Below, piece by piece: positions 31,674 to 43,382 of a stretch of DNA of 64,000 nt; position 1 is the first letter of the stretch, and each line of letters starts with the position of its first letter. Origin of the DNA: Gremmenia infestans (Eukaryota; Ascomycota; Leotiomycetes; Helotiales; Hamatocanthoscyphaceae); contig JAFEVB010000022.1 of assembly GCA_032629725.1 (NCBI GenBank), forward strand, positions 62,001 through 126,000, in the 5' to 3' direction. Under the pieces are notes generated by a model. It searched no databases and was not told the DNA's origin. It worked only from the letters and a program-made list of their open reading frames with translations. The position numbers and the translations under genes are program-made.

Positions 31674-34316
31674 ATGCCGCAGGTGTTAAGCGCGAAAGAG
31701 CGGTCGCTCTTTCAGACGGTCGTGCGCAACTATGAGGACAAGCAGTACAAGAAAGGTGTGCACAAGCTGTCTTACTCCGTCTGGACTGCTGTTACTGACA
31801 CCATCAAGGTATCAAGGCGGCTGATCAAATTCTCAAGAAGAATGCCAAGCATGGAGATACACTGGCCATGAAGGCGCTCATCATGAACTCCCAAGGGAAG
31901 ACCGAAGAAGCGTTTGCTCTTGCAAAAGTGGCCCTCCAATGCGACATGAAATCCCATGTATGCTGGCACGTCTACGGGCTACTCTGGAGGGCAGTGAAGA
32001 ATTTCGAGGAGGCTATCAAGGCATACAAGTTTGCGCTGAGGTTGGAACCCGAGTCTGCGCAGATCCAACGAGATCTGGCCTTACTCCAGATACAAATGCG
32101 AGATTATCAGGGATATATCGTGAGCCGCAAATCTATGTTACAATCGAGATCACATATTCGGCAAAATTGGACGGCTTTGGCAGTGGCACATCATCTCAAT
32201 GGGGAGCTTGCTGAGGCAGAGGGGGTTTTGACAACTTATGAGGAGACTCTGAAGAACCCCCCTTCGAAAACGGACTTCGAGAACTCTGAGGCGGTTATGT
32301 ACAAGAATTCCTTAATTGCTGAGCAGGGCGACTACCAGAAGGCTTTGGATCATTTGGAATCTGCCGGCAAACACAATCTGGATAGACTGGCTATACTGGA
32401 GTTACGGGCGACCTACCTTACCAAATTAGGCAAGAAAGAGGAAGCTACGAAAGCATATCGAGCTTTAATCGAGCGCAACTCGGAGTATAAGAAATACTAC
32501 GATGGTCTCGTAGAAGCTATGGCAATTGATGCGGCGGATCACAAAGCCTTAAAAGCTGTGTATGATGAATATGCCGAAAAATATCCTCGGAATGATGCGG
32601 CGCGGCGATTACCCCTGGACTTTTTGGATGGTATGGATGTTAATTCTCCAGTCAGTTCTACTGCTAACCTGTATCATAGGGGACGATTTCCGAGAGACTG
32701 CTGATAAATATATCCATCGAATGTTGGACAAGGGGGTACCCTCGACTTTTGCCAATCTCAAGCATCTCTATTCAAGTTCTTTCAAGAGGGAAACACTCCC
32801 ATCTTTGGTTCAACAATATATCAATAGCGGCAAAAGCGAAGCGAATGAGGAGCCCAAGAGAAATGGAGACACTTCCAAGGGCGCCTCATCAGCATATTAC
32901 TTTCTCGCCCAGCATTACAGCTATTACCTGAGCCGAAATTTGGACAAGGCATTGGAGTACATTGAAAAGGCCATTGACTTGGAACCCCAAAGCGTCGACT
33001 TTCACATGACCAAGGCACGGATCTGGAAACACTATGGAGATTCCCACAAAGCTTCCGAAATAATGGAACAAGCTCGAACCTTGGACAACAGGGATCGTCA
33101 CATCAACACAAAAGCTGCCAAATATCAACTGAGAAACAACGAGAATGAAGCTGCGATCAAGACGATGGGGATGTTCACTCGCGCAGAGACTGTTGGAGGG
33201 CCTTTGGCTGATCTACATGATATGCAATGCGTGTGGTTTTTGACAGAAGATGGCCAGTCTTACGCTCGGCAAGGAAAGGTTGGGTTGGCGTTGAAACGGT
33301 TTACGTCCATATACAACATCTTTGATGTGTGGCAAGAAGACCAATTTGACTTCCACAGCTTCTCTCTACGGAAAGGTCAGATAAGAGCGTATGTGGATAT
33401 GATTAGATGGGAGGATAAGTTGCGGGAGCACCCATTTTACACCCGTGCGGCACTCTCAGCCGTCGATCTTTACCTCAAATTGCATGACAAGCCCCTAGCG
33501 AACGGTACCAATGGAGCTGCGGACGGTGACGAGGATGCTTCAGAACGCAAGAAGGCCGCTAAGAAGGCACGGAAAGAAGCTCAAAAGGCAGAGCGTGAAG
33601 CATTAGCCAGGAAGAATGAGCCAAATAAGGCAACAAAGGAAGGAGACAGTGATCCGAAGAAAAAGGACGACGATCCCGATGGAGCCAAGCTTGCTACCAC
33701 GACGGAGCCCATGACGGATGCGATGAAGTTCCTCACACCTCTTCTGCAATTCAGCCCTAACAGCATTGACGCTCAAATTGCGGGCTTCGAGGTGTACATC
33801 CGGAGGAGTAAGTCCTCAACCTTATTTCCTAGAGGCCACATACTGACAAATGGAATAGAAAAGTACCTTCTCGCCCTAAGATGTCTCCTAGCAGCCTCTG
33901 CGCTTGACAACGAGCACTCGAAGGTCCACTCCCAAACTATCCGCTTCAAACTCGCCCTTGACAAAGATCTCGCCACCCTTCCACTCAAGGTTGCCGAGAT
34001 CATCAAATCAGAATTCACGCTCCTTCCTGAATCCGTCTCGCTTACACAATTCAACAATGATTACCTCTCCAAACACAAAGACTGCGCTCAGCGTACGCTA
34101 TCTGGACTGAGTGCAAGGAAGCTCCTGGCTCATGATCTGGCGCCCAGTGCCGACGCTGATGTTGTCAGAGTGTTGAAGATCGACGACGTGGCGATGGAAG
34201 AGGCGATTGAGGGACTGGAGCTTTTGCAAAGCTGGAAGAGTGGCGAGCTTGAAGCGTTCAGGAAAGCGGCAGCTGCGAAATGGCCAAACGCGACTGTCTT
34301 TGCTGCTTCATCGTAG
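31674..34316 (+). CDS. NAT1: NatA N-terminal acetyltransferase auxiliary subunit (Naa15/Nat1)
   Basis: The TPR scaffold of NatA anchors the catalytic subunit at the ribosome, where nascent chains beginning with Ser, Ala, Thr or Gly are acetylated. Four exons (introns 31756-31808, 32631-32679, 33808-33858) give 829 residues, the usual size. The first splice joins YEDKQYKKG to IKAADQILKKNAKHGDTLA; the unspliced frame also stays open briefly, which hides the true exon. TPR-like repeats run through the protein (GLLWRAVKNFEEAIKAYKFA; ALEYIEKAIDLEPQSVDFH). A basic Lys/Ala/Glu-rich linker (about residues 610-660, KKAAKKARKEAQKAE) is typical of Naa15, as is YRLR-like KGQIRAYVDMIRWEDKLREH. Confidence 0.94.
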
Positions 34317-34583
34317 TTCATTGTGTGTTGAGTGAGGGAGGAATTTTGCAATCAGTGTTTTGACCACAGTTCATGTCCAACTGATTGTGATATGATACGC
34401 TACATAGACAAAAGTTTGCAAAAAGGTAAGGTCAAATGGCAGAGGAGATTATGTATTTATTTTACAGTAATGCATCCCATCCTCTTGTAAATTTACATGC
34501 GATATTACAGTGCCCGTCCACATACATAATCTACTAGAGCAGAGGGTATTCTATCCTACATACAAGCTTCTTTCCAAGATATC
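34317..34583. other. Convergent 3' region, NAT1 and TIM54
   Basis: A 267-base space between two convergent stop codons. No gene is seen. Confidence 0.5.
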
Positions 34584-36077
34584 TCATCCCTGACTATCCA
34601 CATCAGGATCCCCCACATTAGCAAAGGGCTTCTTCTCAACGCCAATCCCCGTCCATCTCCAAACCTCCTTCCCCAATGATCTCAACCCCCCTTTGATAAA
34701 CCCTTCTATTTCATTTTCCGGCACAACGATACTGCGAGCGCGCTCCTCGTCCTCAGCGCTGAGCTCGAATCTCCGCATCCGGCTCGCAATGCGGGGATCG
34801 AGAACCACGGGTTCTAACCATGTCCTTTCGGGCTCGTTCTCGGTATGCACACGGACAGATTTATGCCATTCTTTCTCCTCCTCTTGCAGGGCGGTTGCTT
34901 GTTCGGTCCTCGAGCCCCATTCTCCATCATCTAGGGGCGCTTCGCTACTTGCGCTTTCAGCCGCTGATGATTTCAGGGACGCTGGCTTGTAGGGACGGTA
35001 GTTCGATAATATTATAGCTGCTGTTTCTCGGCCGATGTCATCGGCTAGGAAGCGTCGGTTCAGGAAGCGGTAGAGTCGGCGAGGCGTATTGAGGAAGCCA
35101 AGGATGTGTGGAAAGGAAATGGGTGTTGAGGGGTCGAATTCGGTGGGGAGATTGGGGGGCGTGGGTGCAGAAGGATATGCGAGGGTTGAGATGAAGGGGG
35201 CAGGTTGGGGTGGTTTTTTGGGCTTCTCGTCTTCCTTGGGAGGTTCTGGTTCTGCTTGAGGTGAGTTTTCCGTTGAGAATACTGTGGTTCCCTCTGTAGT
35301 TGTCTCGGTAGGCGGGCTTTCTGTAGACGTTTCGTTCGATGTGCTTGGTGCATCTTGAGGCTTTTCTTCCTCTGGCTTTGGGGGTTCTTTCAGAGGTCCT
35401 AACCAGCCTTCATGTAGGCCACGTACGTATTCCTTCCATGTATGTCTTCCAATAATAATATCACCCCCTGGCCCTTCAAACTCTGCAATGCCGGTCTTTG
35501 TCCGCATCTCTAGAATTACATCCTCCTCTGCCCTTTGGTCAAGCGGTAATCTGCTTTTCCGGATCTTCTCCGCAAGTTCCGCTCTAATGTCGCCCTCTTT
35601 TCTCCCTTGTATAAATTCCCAGTCCAAGCCAGAAGCGACAAGAACTGGCTTCACGTATTCCTTAAAGTGGTCTTGTGCTGATCGGAGTCCGTCCGTCGGC
35701 GGCCCCTCTAAGAAAACCGAGAGTTTTCTAGGCATCGCCCTCGGGTCCAAAGGATCCTTCCCTACATGTTCAACTAATCTGCACCATTTCCTTTGCACAC
35801 GTTTTGTTTCTCGCTTGTCGTATATTACTGCTGCAGTGAAGGAGCCAGTAATAGCTAGGAATATGCTCCAATTTCGAGAGGGAAGTCTGGGACGAAAGTT
35901 CTCCCCAAATCCGAGGTATTTCCACATTGGATTCGGTTTTGAAGCTTTAGGGAGTTTGACATCTGGTTTTGGCTCTAATTTGGGTGCAGAGGTGCCATTC
36001 TGTTTGCTTGTTAGACTTATGGTATACGAATTCAAAAGTTGTAACTTTACCTCTGCTGAGGGCTTCGAGTCCGCCAT
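34584..36077 (-). CDS. TIM54: Mitochondrial inner membrane translocase subunit Tim54
   Basis: Tim54 is a subunit of the TIM22 complex, which inserts carrier proteins into the mitochondrial inner membrane. Two exons (intron 36000-36050) give 480 residues. Family landmarks are NPMWKYLGFGENFRPRLPSRNWSIF, followed by a single transmembrane stretch (LAITGSFTAAVIYD, about residues 58-75), KWCRLVEHVGKDPLDP, RKLSVFLEGPPTDGL, GLDWEFIQGRKEGDIRAE and GRHTWKEYVRGLHEGWLGPL. A proline- and glutamate-rich spacer (about residues 255-330) separates these from the C-terminal part (FLNTPRRLYRFLNRRFLADD). The intron is 51 bases, in frame and free of stops, so retention would insert 17 residues near the N terminus. 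Confidence 0.93.
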   Translation of the reverse strand: MADSKPSAEVKLQLLNSYTISLTSKQNGTSAPKLEPKPDVKLPKASKPNPMWKYLGFGENFRPRLPSRNWSIFLAITGSFTAAVIYDKRETKRVQRKWCRLVEHVGKDPLDPRAMPRKLSVFLEGPPTDGLRSAQDHFKEYVKPVLVASGLDWEFIQGRKEGDIRAELAEKIRKSRLPLDQRAEEDVILEMRTKTGIAEFEGPGGDIIIGRHTWKEYVRGLHEGWLGPLKEPPKPEEEKPQDAPSTSNETSTESPPTETTTEGTTVFSTENSPQAEPEPPKEDEKPKKPPQPAPFISTLAYPSAPTPPNLPTEFDPSTPISFPHILGFLNTPRRLYRFLNRRFLADDIGRETAAIILSNYRPYKPASLKSSAAESASSEAPLDDGEWGSRTEQATALQEEEKEWHKSVRVHTENEPERTWLEPVVLDPRIASRMRRFELSAEDEERARSIVVPENEIEGFIKGGLRSLGKEVWRWTGIGVEKKPFANVGDPDVDSQG

Positions 36078-37711
36078 TGCTAATAGACTTGATCGTCTGC
36101 AAGCATGGGCGTTCTTAAGAAGCACAGTCGCCGTATTTCCAGCAGCTCTTCATATACTTGGTGGTGAAGATGCCAGATGCTTGCGTTGGCAACTTTGTCA
36201 AGCCGTTACTTTCATTACTCTCAAGATCACCAAACTTTTTGATTTCAGATTCAGGGTTGTTTTTCCGACCGGATAATCCAAAGGCGTGCTAGCGGCCGTG
36301 TCTCCCGAGTCTACACATGATAATTTCAAGAAGGGAGTTTTGTTGCCGAATCCAGCAACTCCTCTCCTGCCCTGCCGAGGAAGATCATTGCGAGTTTTCT
36401 ATCTACTCGAGTACCTTACCTTCCGGTGTTTGAACAAAACATGACCATATATTGGTTGGTACTTGGTTCCGCACTGATGTATGTGTATGTACAACCACAC
36501 ACATCTCCGCCTCCCTCTTTTTGGCAGCTAGGAAAAGAAATATTGACTGCTACAACCCCTCTCACAAGCAGCCCTGCAACGCCATTATTTCAAAACAGCT
36601 AGATGTCTCACTCATTGAAACACCGGCATGGCTTATAAGTCACTGGCCCTGCAGGGTACTAGACAGGCAGCTCCACGAACTTGCCAATGATGTGGATAAA
36701 ACAACAAAATGAGATAAGGTTGGTCTGCTAAACGCCTTCAAGAGAGCTATGGCTATGCCAAGCGGGTCGTTCGTTCGTTCGCGAGTGGCTGGCAAATTGA
36801 GCAATAACAATTTTCTCTAACCAAAAATCTAATACGATAGATGCCCTGCTTGGACTAGATGATTTTGAAGAATTTAGTTTACAAACCTATAGCAATGGAA
36901 CTAGCTAAAGGGCCTTGGGTTCCGATGTTGTGGCTGACAGCAGCACCGGCCGGCCTAAATTTGATCACATTTGAAAAAGGGGGTTGTCAAGTCAGCATAA
37001 GACAGACTACCTACCCGCTTCTATTCCTTAGCTATTATTGATTTATATAGAGTTTGTATTGCTGAACAAGTGGCAACGCAATGCAACCCTTGTGGAGTAC
37101 ATGAGCCACGTGCAGAAGGATGAAAAAGGTCCAGATTCACATATGGGATGAGATTCCTAACTACCTTAGGTGTAGGTATGTAAGTCAAAAAGTCGTTCTA
37201 TATATGCTGCCTCATGCACACTTTCAAGACAATTCCAGCGTCTATTAAGTCTTAACGTGAATATAACCATGTGAACAACTCATCATCTTCTATCCCATCC
37301 TATTCCTATTTGCGTTAGGTACTTCCAGCGCTTCGAGTACCTGTTTGGATGTTCCTGTGTGTGAATTCAGGGGTTGTCCCGGGCTGGAGATCTCGCCAAT
37401 GTGCCTCTGATTATTTCAAGGTTGCCATACTTGTAACCCCCTTCCCCTCTATACTCCCCATTCCCCTTTCTCACCACCGAGAAGCAAGGCGAAAGAAAGG
37501 ATAACATCCTCCTGTGTGTGCGAGACCCTCAAAGTCTCGGGACTTTTGCTCTGCTTCACCCGGCCAGCAAAGACAAAGCGGTGTAGGTGCGATAAGCCCG
37601 TGAACGAAAGTCAATCCAACACCACCACTACCAAGAACGCCATTGCCGATTCAGAGACCACTCATTCCTCTCAACGCCGTCCTCTATTCTGGGGCAGTAT
37701 TCACCTTCGAC
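36078..37711. other. Long upstream region between TIM54 and COT1
   Basis: About 1.6 kb between divergent starts with no supportable gene. A pyrimidine-rich stretch on the plus strand (about 37440-37475) lies some 240 bases before the COT1 start and may mark its transcription start region. A short GTTC tandem repeat is present at about 36767-36782. A long leader or regulatory region for the kinase is likely but unproven. Confidence 0.45.
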
Positions 37712-39796
37712 ATGGACAACACTGGCAAGTTCCATTTGAACCTTAACAACAACGACCGCCCGCAATTCAATGATCGTGCCTTTCCGACCACACCCTCCAC
37801 CTTTCCGAATCCTATATTCCCACCGCAGGCCCAAGGAGCTCAGCAGCAGGGCCAGGGTCAAAACTCTCAGCAACAGCCCTACGGTACTGGTTTTGCACCG
37901 GCGGGATACTTTATGAACAACCCCTACCCACCTCAATATCCCCAGCAGCCTCCTGCTGCCCAATACCCACACGCTCCCCAAGCCCCCCAGGCTTCTTACC
38001 AACAGCGACCTGCTGGCTACCAAGCCAATGATGCTACGAATGGCCTTGCACACCAATTCTCTAACCAGAACCTAGGCGGCGGCAGAGCCTCTCCATACGG
38101 AAATCGCCAGGCACCTCAGGGTTCTGGACGTCCCCGCACAGCTGGTGCACCAACACAGCAAGCTTACAATAGCTACTTGAGCGCACCAATGCCAAATCAA
38201 CCCACTCAGCAGCTGCCTGAATTTGAGCGGGCTCCTGAAAGGAATCCGGACAAATACCCATCGTCTGCACAGACCAATCAGACAAAGTGTGCGCAGTTGG
38301 CGGAAACTTTCTTCAAGGACAGTGTAAAGCGAGCTCGGGACAGAAATGTTCGGTAGGTTACCTCTCCCAATAGGTGATATGGTGAAATTGATTGCGTGCC
38401 ACAGACAAAGCGAAATGGAGCAGCGTCTGGTGGACCCAAACCAGTCACAGTCGAGACGAGAACAGACCTGGTCAAATGCTGGGAAGCAGGAGGGGAAATA
38501 CTTGCGATTCTTGCGGACAAGGGACAAGCCTGAAAACTACCAAACGCTGAAGATCATTGGTAAAGGTGCCTTCGGAGAAGTTAAGCTTGTGACAAAGAAG
38601 CAGGACGGCAAGGTTTATGCTATGAAGTCACTCATTAAGAGCGAAATGTTCAAGAAAGATCAATTGGCTCATGTTCGAGCTGAGCGAGATATTCTGGCCG
38701 AGTCTGACAGTCCATGGGTCGTGAAGCTCTATACGACCTTCCAAGATTCCGACTTCCTCTACATGTTGATGGAATTCTTGCCGGGAGGAGATCTCATGAC
38801 CATGCTTATTAAGTATGAGATCTTCTCTGAGGACATCACTCGTTTCTATATTGCTGAGATCGTTCTCGCAATCGAGGCCGTTCACAAATACGGCTTCATT
38901 CATCGGTAAGTAATTTATGAGAGCGGGTATCTCCCACGTTGAATCAATATATTGACTAAAATTCTAGTGATATCAAACCTGACAACATTCTGCTTGACCG
39001 GGGCGGTCATGTAAAGTTGACGGATTTTGGTCTGTCAACTGGCTTCCATAAGCTTCACGACAACTCTTACTATCAGCAACTCCTTCAGGGCAAGTCCAAC
39101 AAGCCGCGCGACCGCAACTCCGTCAATCTTGATCAGATCAACCTTACTGTCAGTAATCGAGGTGTCATTAACGATTGGCGTAAGTCTCGTAGAGTCATGG
39201 CTTATTCCACCGTTGGTACTCCCGATTACATTGCTCCGGAGATTTTCACTGGGCATGGTTATGGCTCCGACTGTGACTGGTGGTCATTGGGTACGATCAT
39301 GTTCGAGTGCCAAGTTGGCTGGCCTCCATTCTGTGCCGAAGACGCTCACGATACATACCGAAAGATTGTCAACTGGCGTTCATCACTCTACTTCCCTGAC
39401 GATGTCCAGTTAGGTCCCGAAGCAGAGAACTTGATTCGAAGGTAAATGTCCCAGTTTGGTCTGTCTGTATGCAAAATTGACTCTATTAGCCTGGTTTGTA
39501 ACTCCGAAAATCGTCTTGGTCGCGGCGGTGCCGATGAAATCAAGGCCCACAAGTTCTTCCGCGGTGTAGAGTTCGACACACTCCGCCGTATTCGCGCCCC
39601 CTTCGAGCCTAAATTGCAGTCCAATGTCGACACGGCCTACTTCCCAACGGATGAGATTGACCAGACTGATAATGCTACCCATCTCAAGGCCGCTGTTGCA
39701 GCTGCTGGTGGACAGCCAAGAGCCGAAGCACCCGAGATGAGCTTACCATTCATTGGCTATACTTTCAAGCGATTTGAGAACAACCAAAGAGGATGA
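37712..39796 (+). CDS. NDR/LATS-family kinase COT1 (Cbk1/Orb6)
   Basis: An AGC-group serine/threonine kinase that governs polar hyphal growth and branching, acting with MOB2. Four exons (introns 38353-38404, 38906-38967, 39442-39489) give 640 residues. The N terminus (to about 190) is rich in Q, P and Y (low complexity), followed by the MOB-binding helix TKCAQLAETFFKDSVKRAR. The catalytic domain has GKGAFGEV (G266), the ATP lysine YAMKSL (K288), HRDIKPDN (D382), DFG (D400), an NDR-type insert before the activation loop MAYSTVGTPDYIAPEIF, and the C-terminal hydrophobic motif FIGYTFKRF (T630). Upstream in-frame codons exist, but MDNTGKFHLNLNN is the COT1-like start. Named cot-1 in Neurospora. 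Confidence 0.96.
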
Positions 39797-40233
39797 TGAT
39801 TACCTATCCGGACCAGAATTATGTCCATACTGGAAACTGTCTCATCAGACGTACAATTTTGCGGCATTTTAACCTGTTGGGTCATCCACGGTGGCTCATC
39901 GGGCCCATTTCCCTAGATACCACTTTGCGTTACATGTCATATGAAGCTTGGAAGCATAGGCACCTTCTGATATCCTACTTTACGGGGCCGGGAAGACCTG
40001 AATGATGATTCGCCCCCCTCTTGGTTTCTAGCATGCTTTTGTTTCATGCAATGTTTTTGATCTGCATTTGAAGGCGCAGCAGGGTCATAGATTTGAGGCG
40101 TTTTTACACGCAAAAGAAAATAGTAAATGAATCAAATGAATCAAATGAATAACGGCATAGACTCCATGTTTCGGTGATAAAGTTACATATCGTATTATAA
40201 ACGCCCAGTACTCCCCATTCCTGCCCGTAACAT
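39797..40233. other. Convergent intergenic region with short repeat
   Basis: About 440 bases between the stops of COT1 and the SF3A2 gene. It contains a 9-base tandem repeat (see 40125-40150). No gene is seen. Confidence 0.5.
40125..40150. repeat. Short tandem repeat AAATGAATC x ~3
   Basis: Directly visible: AAATGAATC occurs twice in full and once without its last base, in the 3' region shared by two convergent genes. No known function. Confidence 0.75.
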
Positions 40234-40968
40234 TCATCGTCTGGCATGTCCTGAAGGTGCCAAACCCGGAACACCGCTATACCTTTCTTCTCTGTCCGTC
40301 TTGAACATAACTTGCACCCAAAACTCCTTCAAATCCGCATCAAACCACGTCCAGAACCGATCATTCGTACGATCTACCTCGCGCGCCTGAAGCTTGAATC
40401 CACATGTCTCATACGGCTCCGCCGCAACCAACATATACTGAAAGTTCTTGTCTGGTGGATCATCCACCTTCTGCTCAAACGCACTCATGAATCTGACCTT
40501 GGGCTCTACATCCGGCGAGGCTTCAGGATACTGCAGCTGGAATAGCAAGCCCTGCTGTCTCGTAACCGGGTCCCTTGTCTTCGTAATCTTGTACCCAGGC
40601 CGTCCAATCTTCACCATATTCTTCCTAACACTGACCTGCGCGCCCACCATCCCTATCGGTAGTCCTGTAACTGGATCCGTACCTGCTCTTCCCTCCTTCT
40701 GCTCCCGCGCTGCGCGCCGCGCCAGGTTCGTTTGATGCTTGCGCCCTTGGGTGTGTGCGAGGTAGGAGCCATCATTTTGGTGAACTGTGAGACAAAGACG
40801 ACATTCAAAGGATCCGACATGGTTTTTGAAGAAGTAGGGGTCCTTGTCTAGGTCGATTGTCTCGAGGGCGAGTTTGCGCAGGCGTTCTCGTCGGTCTGCG
40901 TTTGTTGCTGAGGTTGAGGCGACGCCGCCGCCGCCGAATTTGGAGCCGGCACGGTTTTGATAATCCAT
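40234..40968 (-). CDS. Splicing factor 3A subunit 2 (Prp11/SF3A2)
   Basis: A U2 snRNP protein of the SF3a complex needed for branch-site recognition and prespliceosome assembly. One uninterrupted exon of 244 residues. It opens MDYQNRAGSKFGGGG and contains the matrin-type C2H2 zinc finger FECRLCLTVHQNDGSYLAHT...KH at about residues 54-80, then NLARRAAREQK, VRKNMVKIGRPGYK, the partner-binding RQQGLLFQLQYPE and the C-terminal FEQKVDDPPDKNFQYMLVAA...FWTWFDAD. The proline-rich tail of animal SF3A2 is absent, as in other fungi. Convergent with COT1, divergent from the tubulin chaperone gene. Confidence 0.96.
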   Translation of the reverse strand: MDYQNRAGSKFGGGGVASTSATNADRRERLRKLALETIDLDKDPYFFKNHVGSFECRLCLTVHQNDGSYLAHTQGRKHQTNLARRAAREQKEGRAGTDPVTGLPIGMVGAQVSVRKNMVKIGRPGYKITKTRDPVTRQQGLLFQLQYPEASPDVEPKVRFMSAFEQKVDDPPDKNFQYMLVAAEPYETCGFKLQAREVDRTNDRFWTWFDADLKEFWVQVMFKTDREERYSGVPGLAPSGHARR

Positions 40969-41125
40969 CTTGGGAGATCAGAAGCGCTTGATGATGGGTA
41001 TCCTGTTGGAAGGAGGAGGTGAGAGGTGGCTTGCTCTCTATATGTGGTGGACTGTAAAAGTTGAGGGGATGTAAAAAGAACGGTGGTTCGGCTGCAGCCG
41101 AGATCTCAGCCTTCCTTTTCAAAAC

Positions 41126-43005
41126 ATGAACAAGGCTGCCGAAAAATGGACCGCAACGCAACAACAAGCAATGCCGTCAGATTATCATGTAGGTCAGCGA
41201 ATCTCTTTCGAATCCGCTCTGTGCACTGTTCGATATATCGGCCCAGTTGAAGGAACAGAAAAAGAATGGCTTGGAGTTGAGTGGGATGACCCTACACGTG
41301 GGAAGCATGATGGAGAGCATAAGGGAAAGCGATACTTCACCTGTGAGTCGCCTTAACCATCATACTACCATGAGACATATATTAAGTGAATCTCAGGCTT
41401 AAGTAAAGCTCGAAGTGCAGGATCTTTCGTTCGTCCCACCAGACAAGCAGATCCCGAGCAGAGCTTCGTGGAAGCCGTTCATCAGAAATATGCAACTGAA
41501 ATCACCAACCAGCAAGCCCCAGAAGCTTTGGACAAGCAAATTATAATCTCTGGCAAGGTTGCTGAAGAAGTTGGCTTTGATAAGATTCGGCTGCAGCTTT
41601 CACAACTGCACGAGTTGAAGATAATTATTGTCGATGGGCTACGTATCAATTGTGCCGAGAAAGACAGGAAGGCCATTAAAGAAGTGTGTCCCAAGATCGT
41701 AGAGCTTGATATTAGCAGGAATTTATTTGAGATTTGGGAGGAGGTCGTGCATATCTGTGGAGAGCTTGACGACCTACGGAGCCTGCGTATCAAGTAAGCT
41801 CTTCCTCATCTAGTACTTCCACCAACTAACCCAAATACAGCGGCAATAGATTCAAGTCCGGTCTCAAGTCTACGGATGGTAATCAAAAAGCATTCCATGG
41901 GATTACGGAGCTGGAGATGGATGATATGCTCCTTCCTTGGAGAGACTTGGCCGAAACCACAGAGCAGTTCCCAACCTTGACGGAGCTTGCAGCATCTTCG
42001 AACCATCTCACTGAATTTGATTATCCTCTCAGAGCGTCAAATCTGAAGTCTCTTACGTTGGAGTACAACGACTTCACGAGCCTTTCAGATCTTTCTATTT
42101 TGTCAGACCTGGCGTCTCTCGAAACGCTTCGCCTCAAGGGAAACAATATCTCCATAATCACGCCAAATGACCCTGCTGGAAGTCTAATATTTGGAAGCAA
42201 ATTGCAATATGTTGACTTGTCTTACAACTTGATCAGCAGCTGGGATTTCGTTGATAACCTTCCTGTCGTCTTCCCAGGACTGACAAACTTGCGGTTATCA
42301 CACAACCCGATATACGAGAGCAAAATCAAGGACACTGGATCATCTTCAATCGCAGAAGAAGGATATATGCTTACGTTGGCTCGTCTTGGCAACTTGAAGA
42401 CATTGAACTTTAGTAACATCACAACGGCAGAGCGGACAAATGCCGAGATGTACTACCTCTCGCAAATTGGGAAGGAGATGGCAGAAGTCCCAGAAAGCGA
42501 GGAACATGCAATCATTGCCAAGCACAAGCGTTACCACGAGCTTTGCAAAAAGTATGATGCACCAACCGTTGTTCGGAAGGATACCAAGGAGATAAATCCG
42601 AACTTCCTCGAGGCTCACTTAATCACATTTACGTTCTACATGCCTCCGAACACAAAAGCGGACCAGGAAGAAGCAATCACCATCAAGCGGCAGATTCCCA
42701 AATCGTTTGATGTTTACCGTGTGAAGGGGCTTGTGGGTCGAATGTTTGACATCCCGCCTTTGGACAGCAGGTTGACCTGGGAAACTGGAGAGTGGGATCC
42801 AACTGCTGGCTATGAAGAATGGGAAGATGATAGTAGTGATGATGAAGATGAAGAAGATGACCAGACAAGAGCGGCCAAAGCATCGGCATCACTCGAGAAA
42901 GGAAAATGGATGAAGCGGGAGGTTGAGATTCAAGAATCTGCTCGGAAAATTGGATTTTGTGTTGATGGCATGGAAGCCAATGTCCGAGTCGAGTTGAGAA
43001 AATGA
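41126..43005 (+). CDS. Tubulin-specific chaperone E (TBCE/Pac2)
   Basis: Cofactor E binds alpha-tubulin and takes part in folding and recycling of tubulin heterodimers in the cytosol. Three exons (introns 41343-41396 and 41794-41840) give 592 residues, or 577 if MPSDYHVGQR at 41171 is the start. The N-terminal CAP-Gly domain shows VGQRISFESALCTVRYIG, KEWLGVEWDDPTRGKHDG and GKRYFTC. Leucine-rich repeats follow (LKSLTLEYNDFTSLSDLS, LASLETLRLKGNNIS, LTNLRLSHNPIYES). The C terminus is ubiquitin-like after an acidic stretch (DDSSDDEDEEDD). All three parts are expected for TBCE. Confidence 0.93.
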
Positions 43006-43382
43006 TAAGTAAGTACATAAAGCTTTTGTGTGGATATTTGCATACTCTCATTTGGTGGGTGGATGGGTAGAGTTCTCCCATCATTATCAATCAATCAAAG
43101 CGTGTTTGTCTACGTGCAACTTAGCCCAGTTTGTCTTTGCTTCCCTGCTATTGTTATTCTTCCCTTTCCACGTCAATGGCCAAACGCGATCGGCAATGGA
43201 AACACAAAGTTCCTATATCTGCTTCAATTCGTCTCATCTTCCTATTGCTCCTCACACATTCCGCTGCTTTCAATATTGCCATTTAGCAGAGACGCAATTT
43301 GGGACGTGTGACCGATTATACTCTGTACCTCTTATCTTGCTCGGTCCGCATCATAACTCGGCCAGATAGCACATAGAGTGTA
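43006..43382. other. Intergenic, TBCE to CCCH gene
   Basis: About 380 bases with no supportable gene; promoter of the CCCH gene is expected here. Confidence 0.5.
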
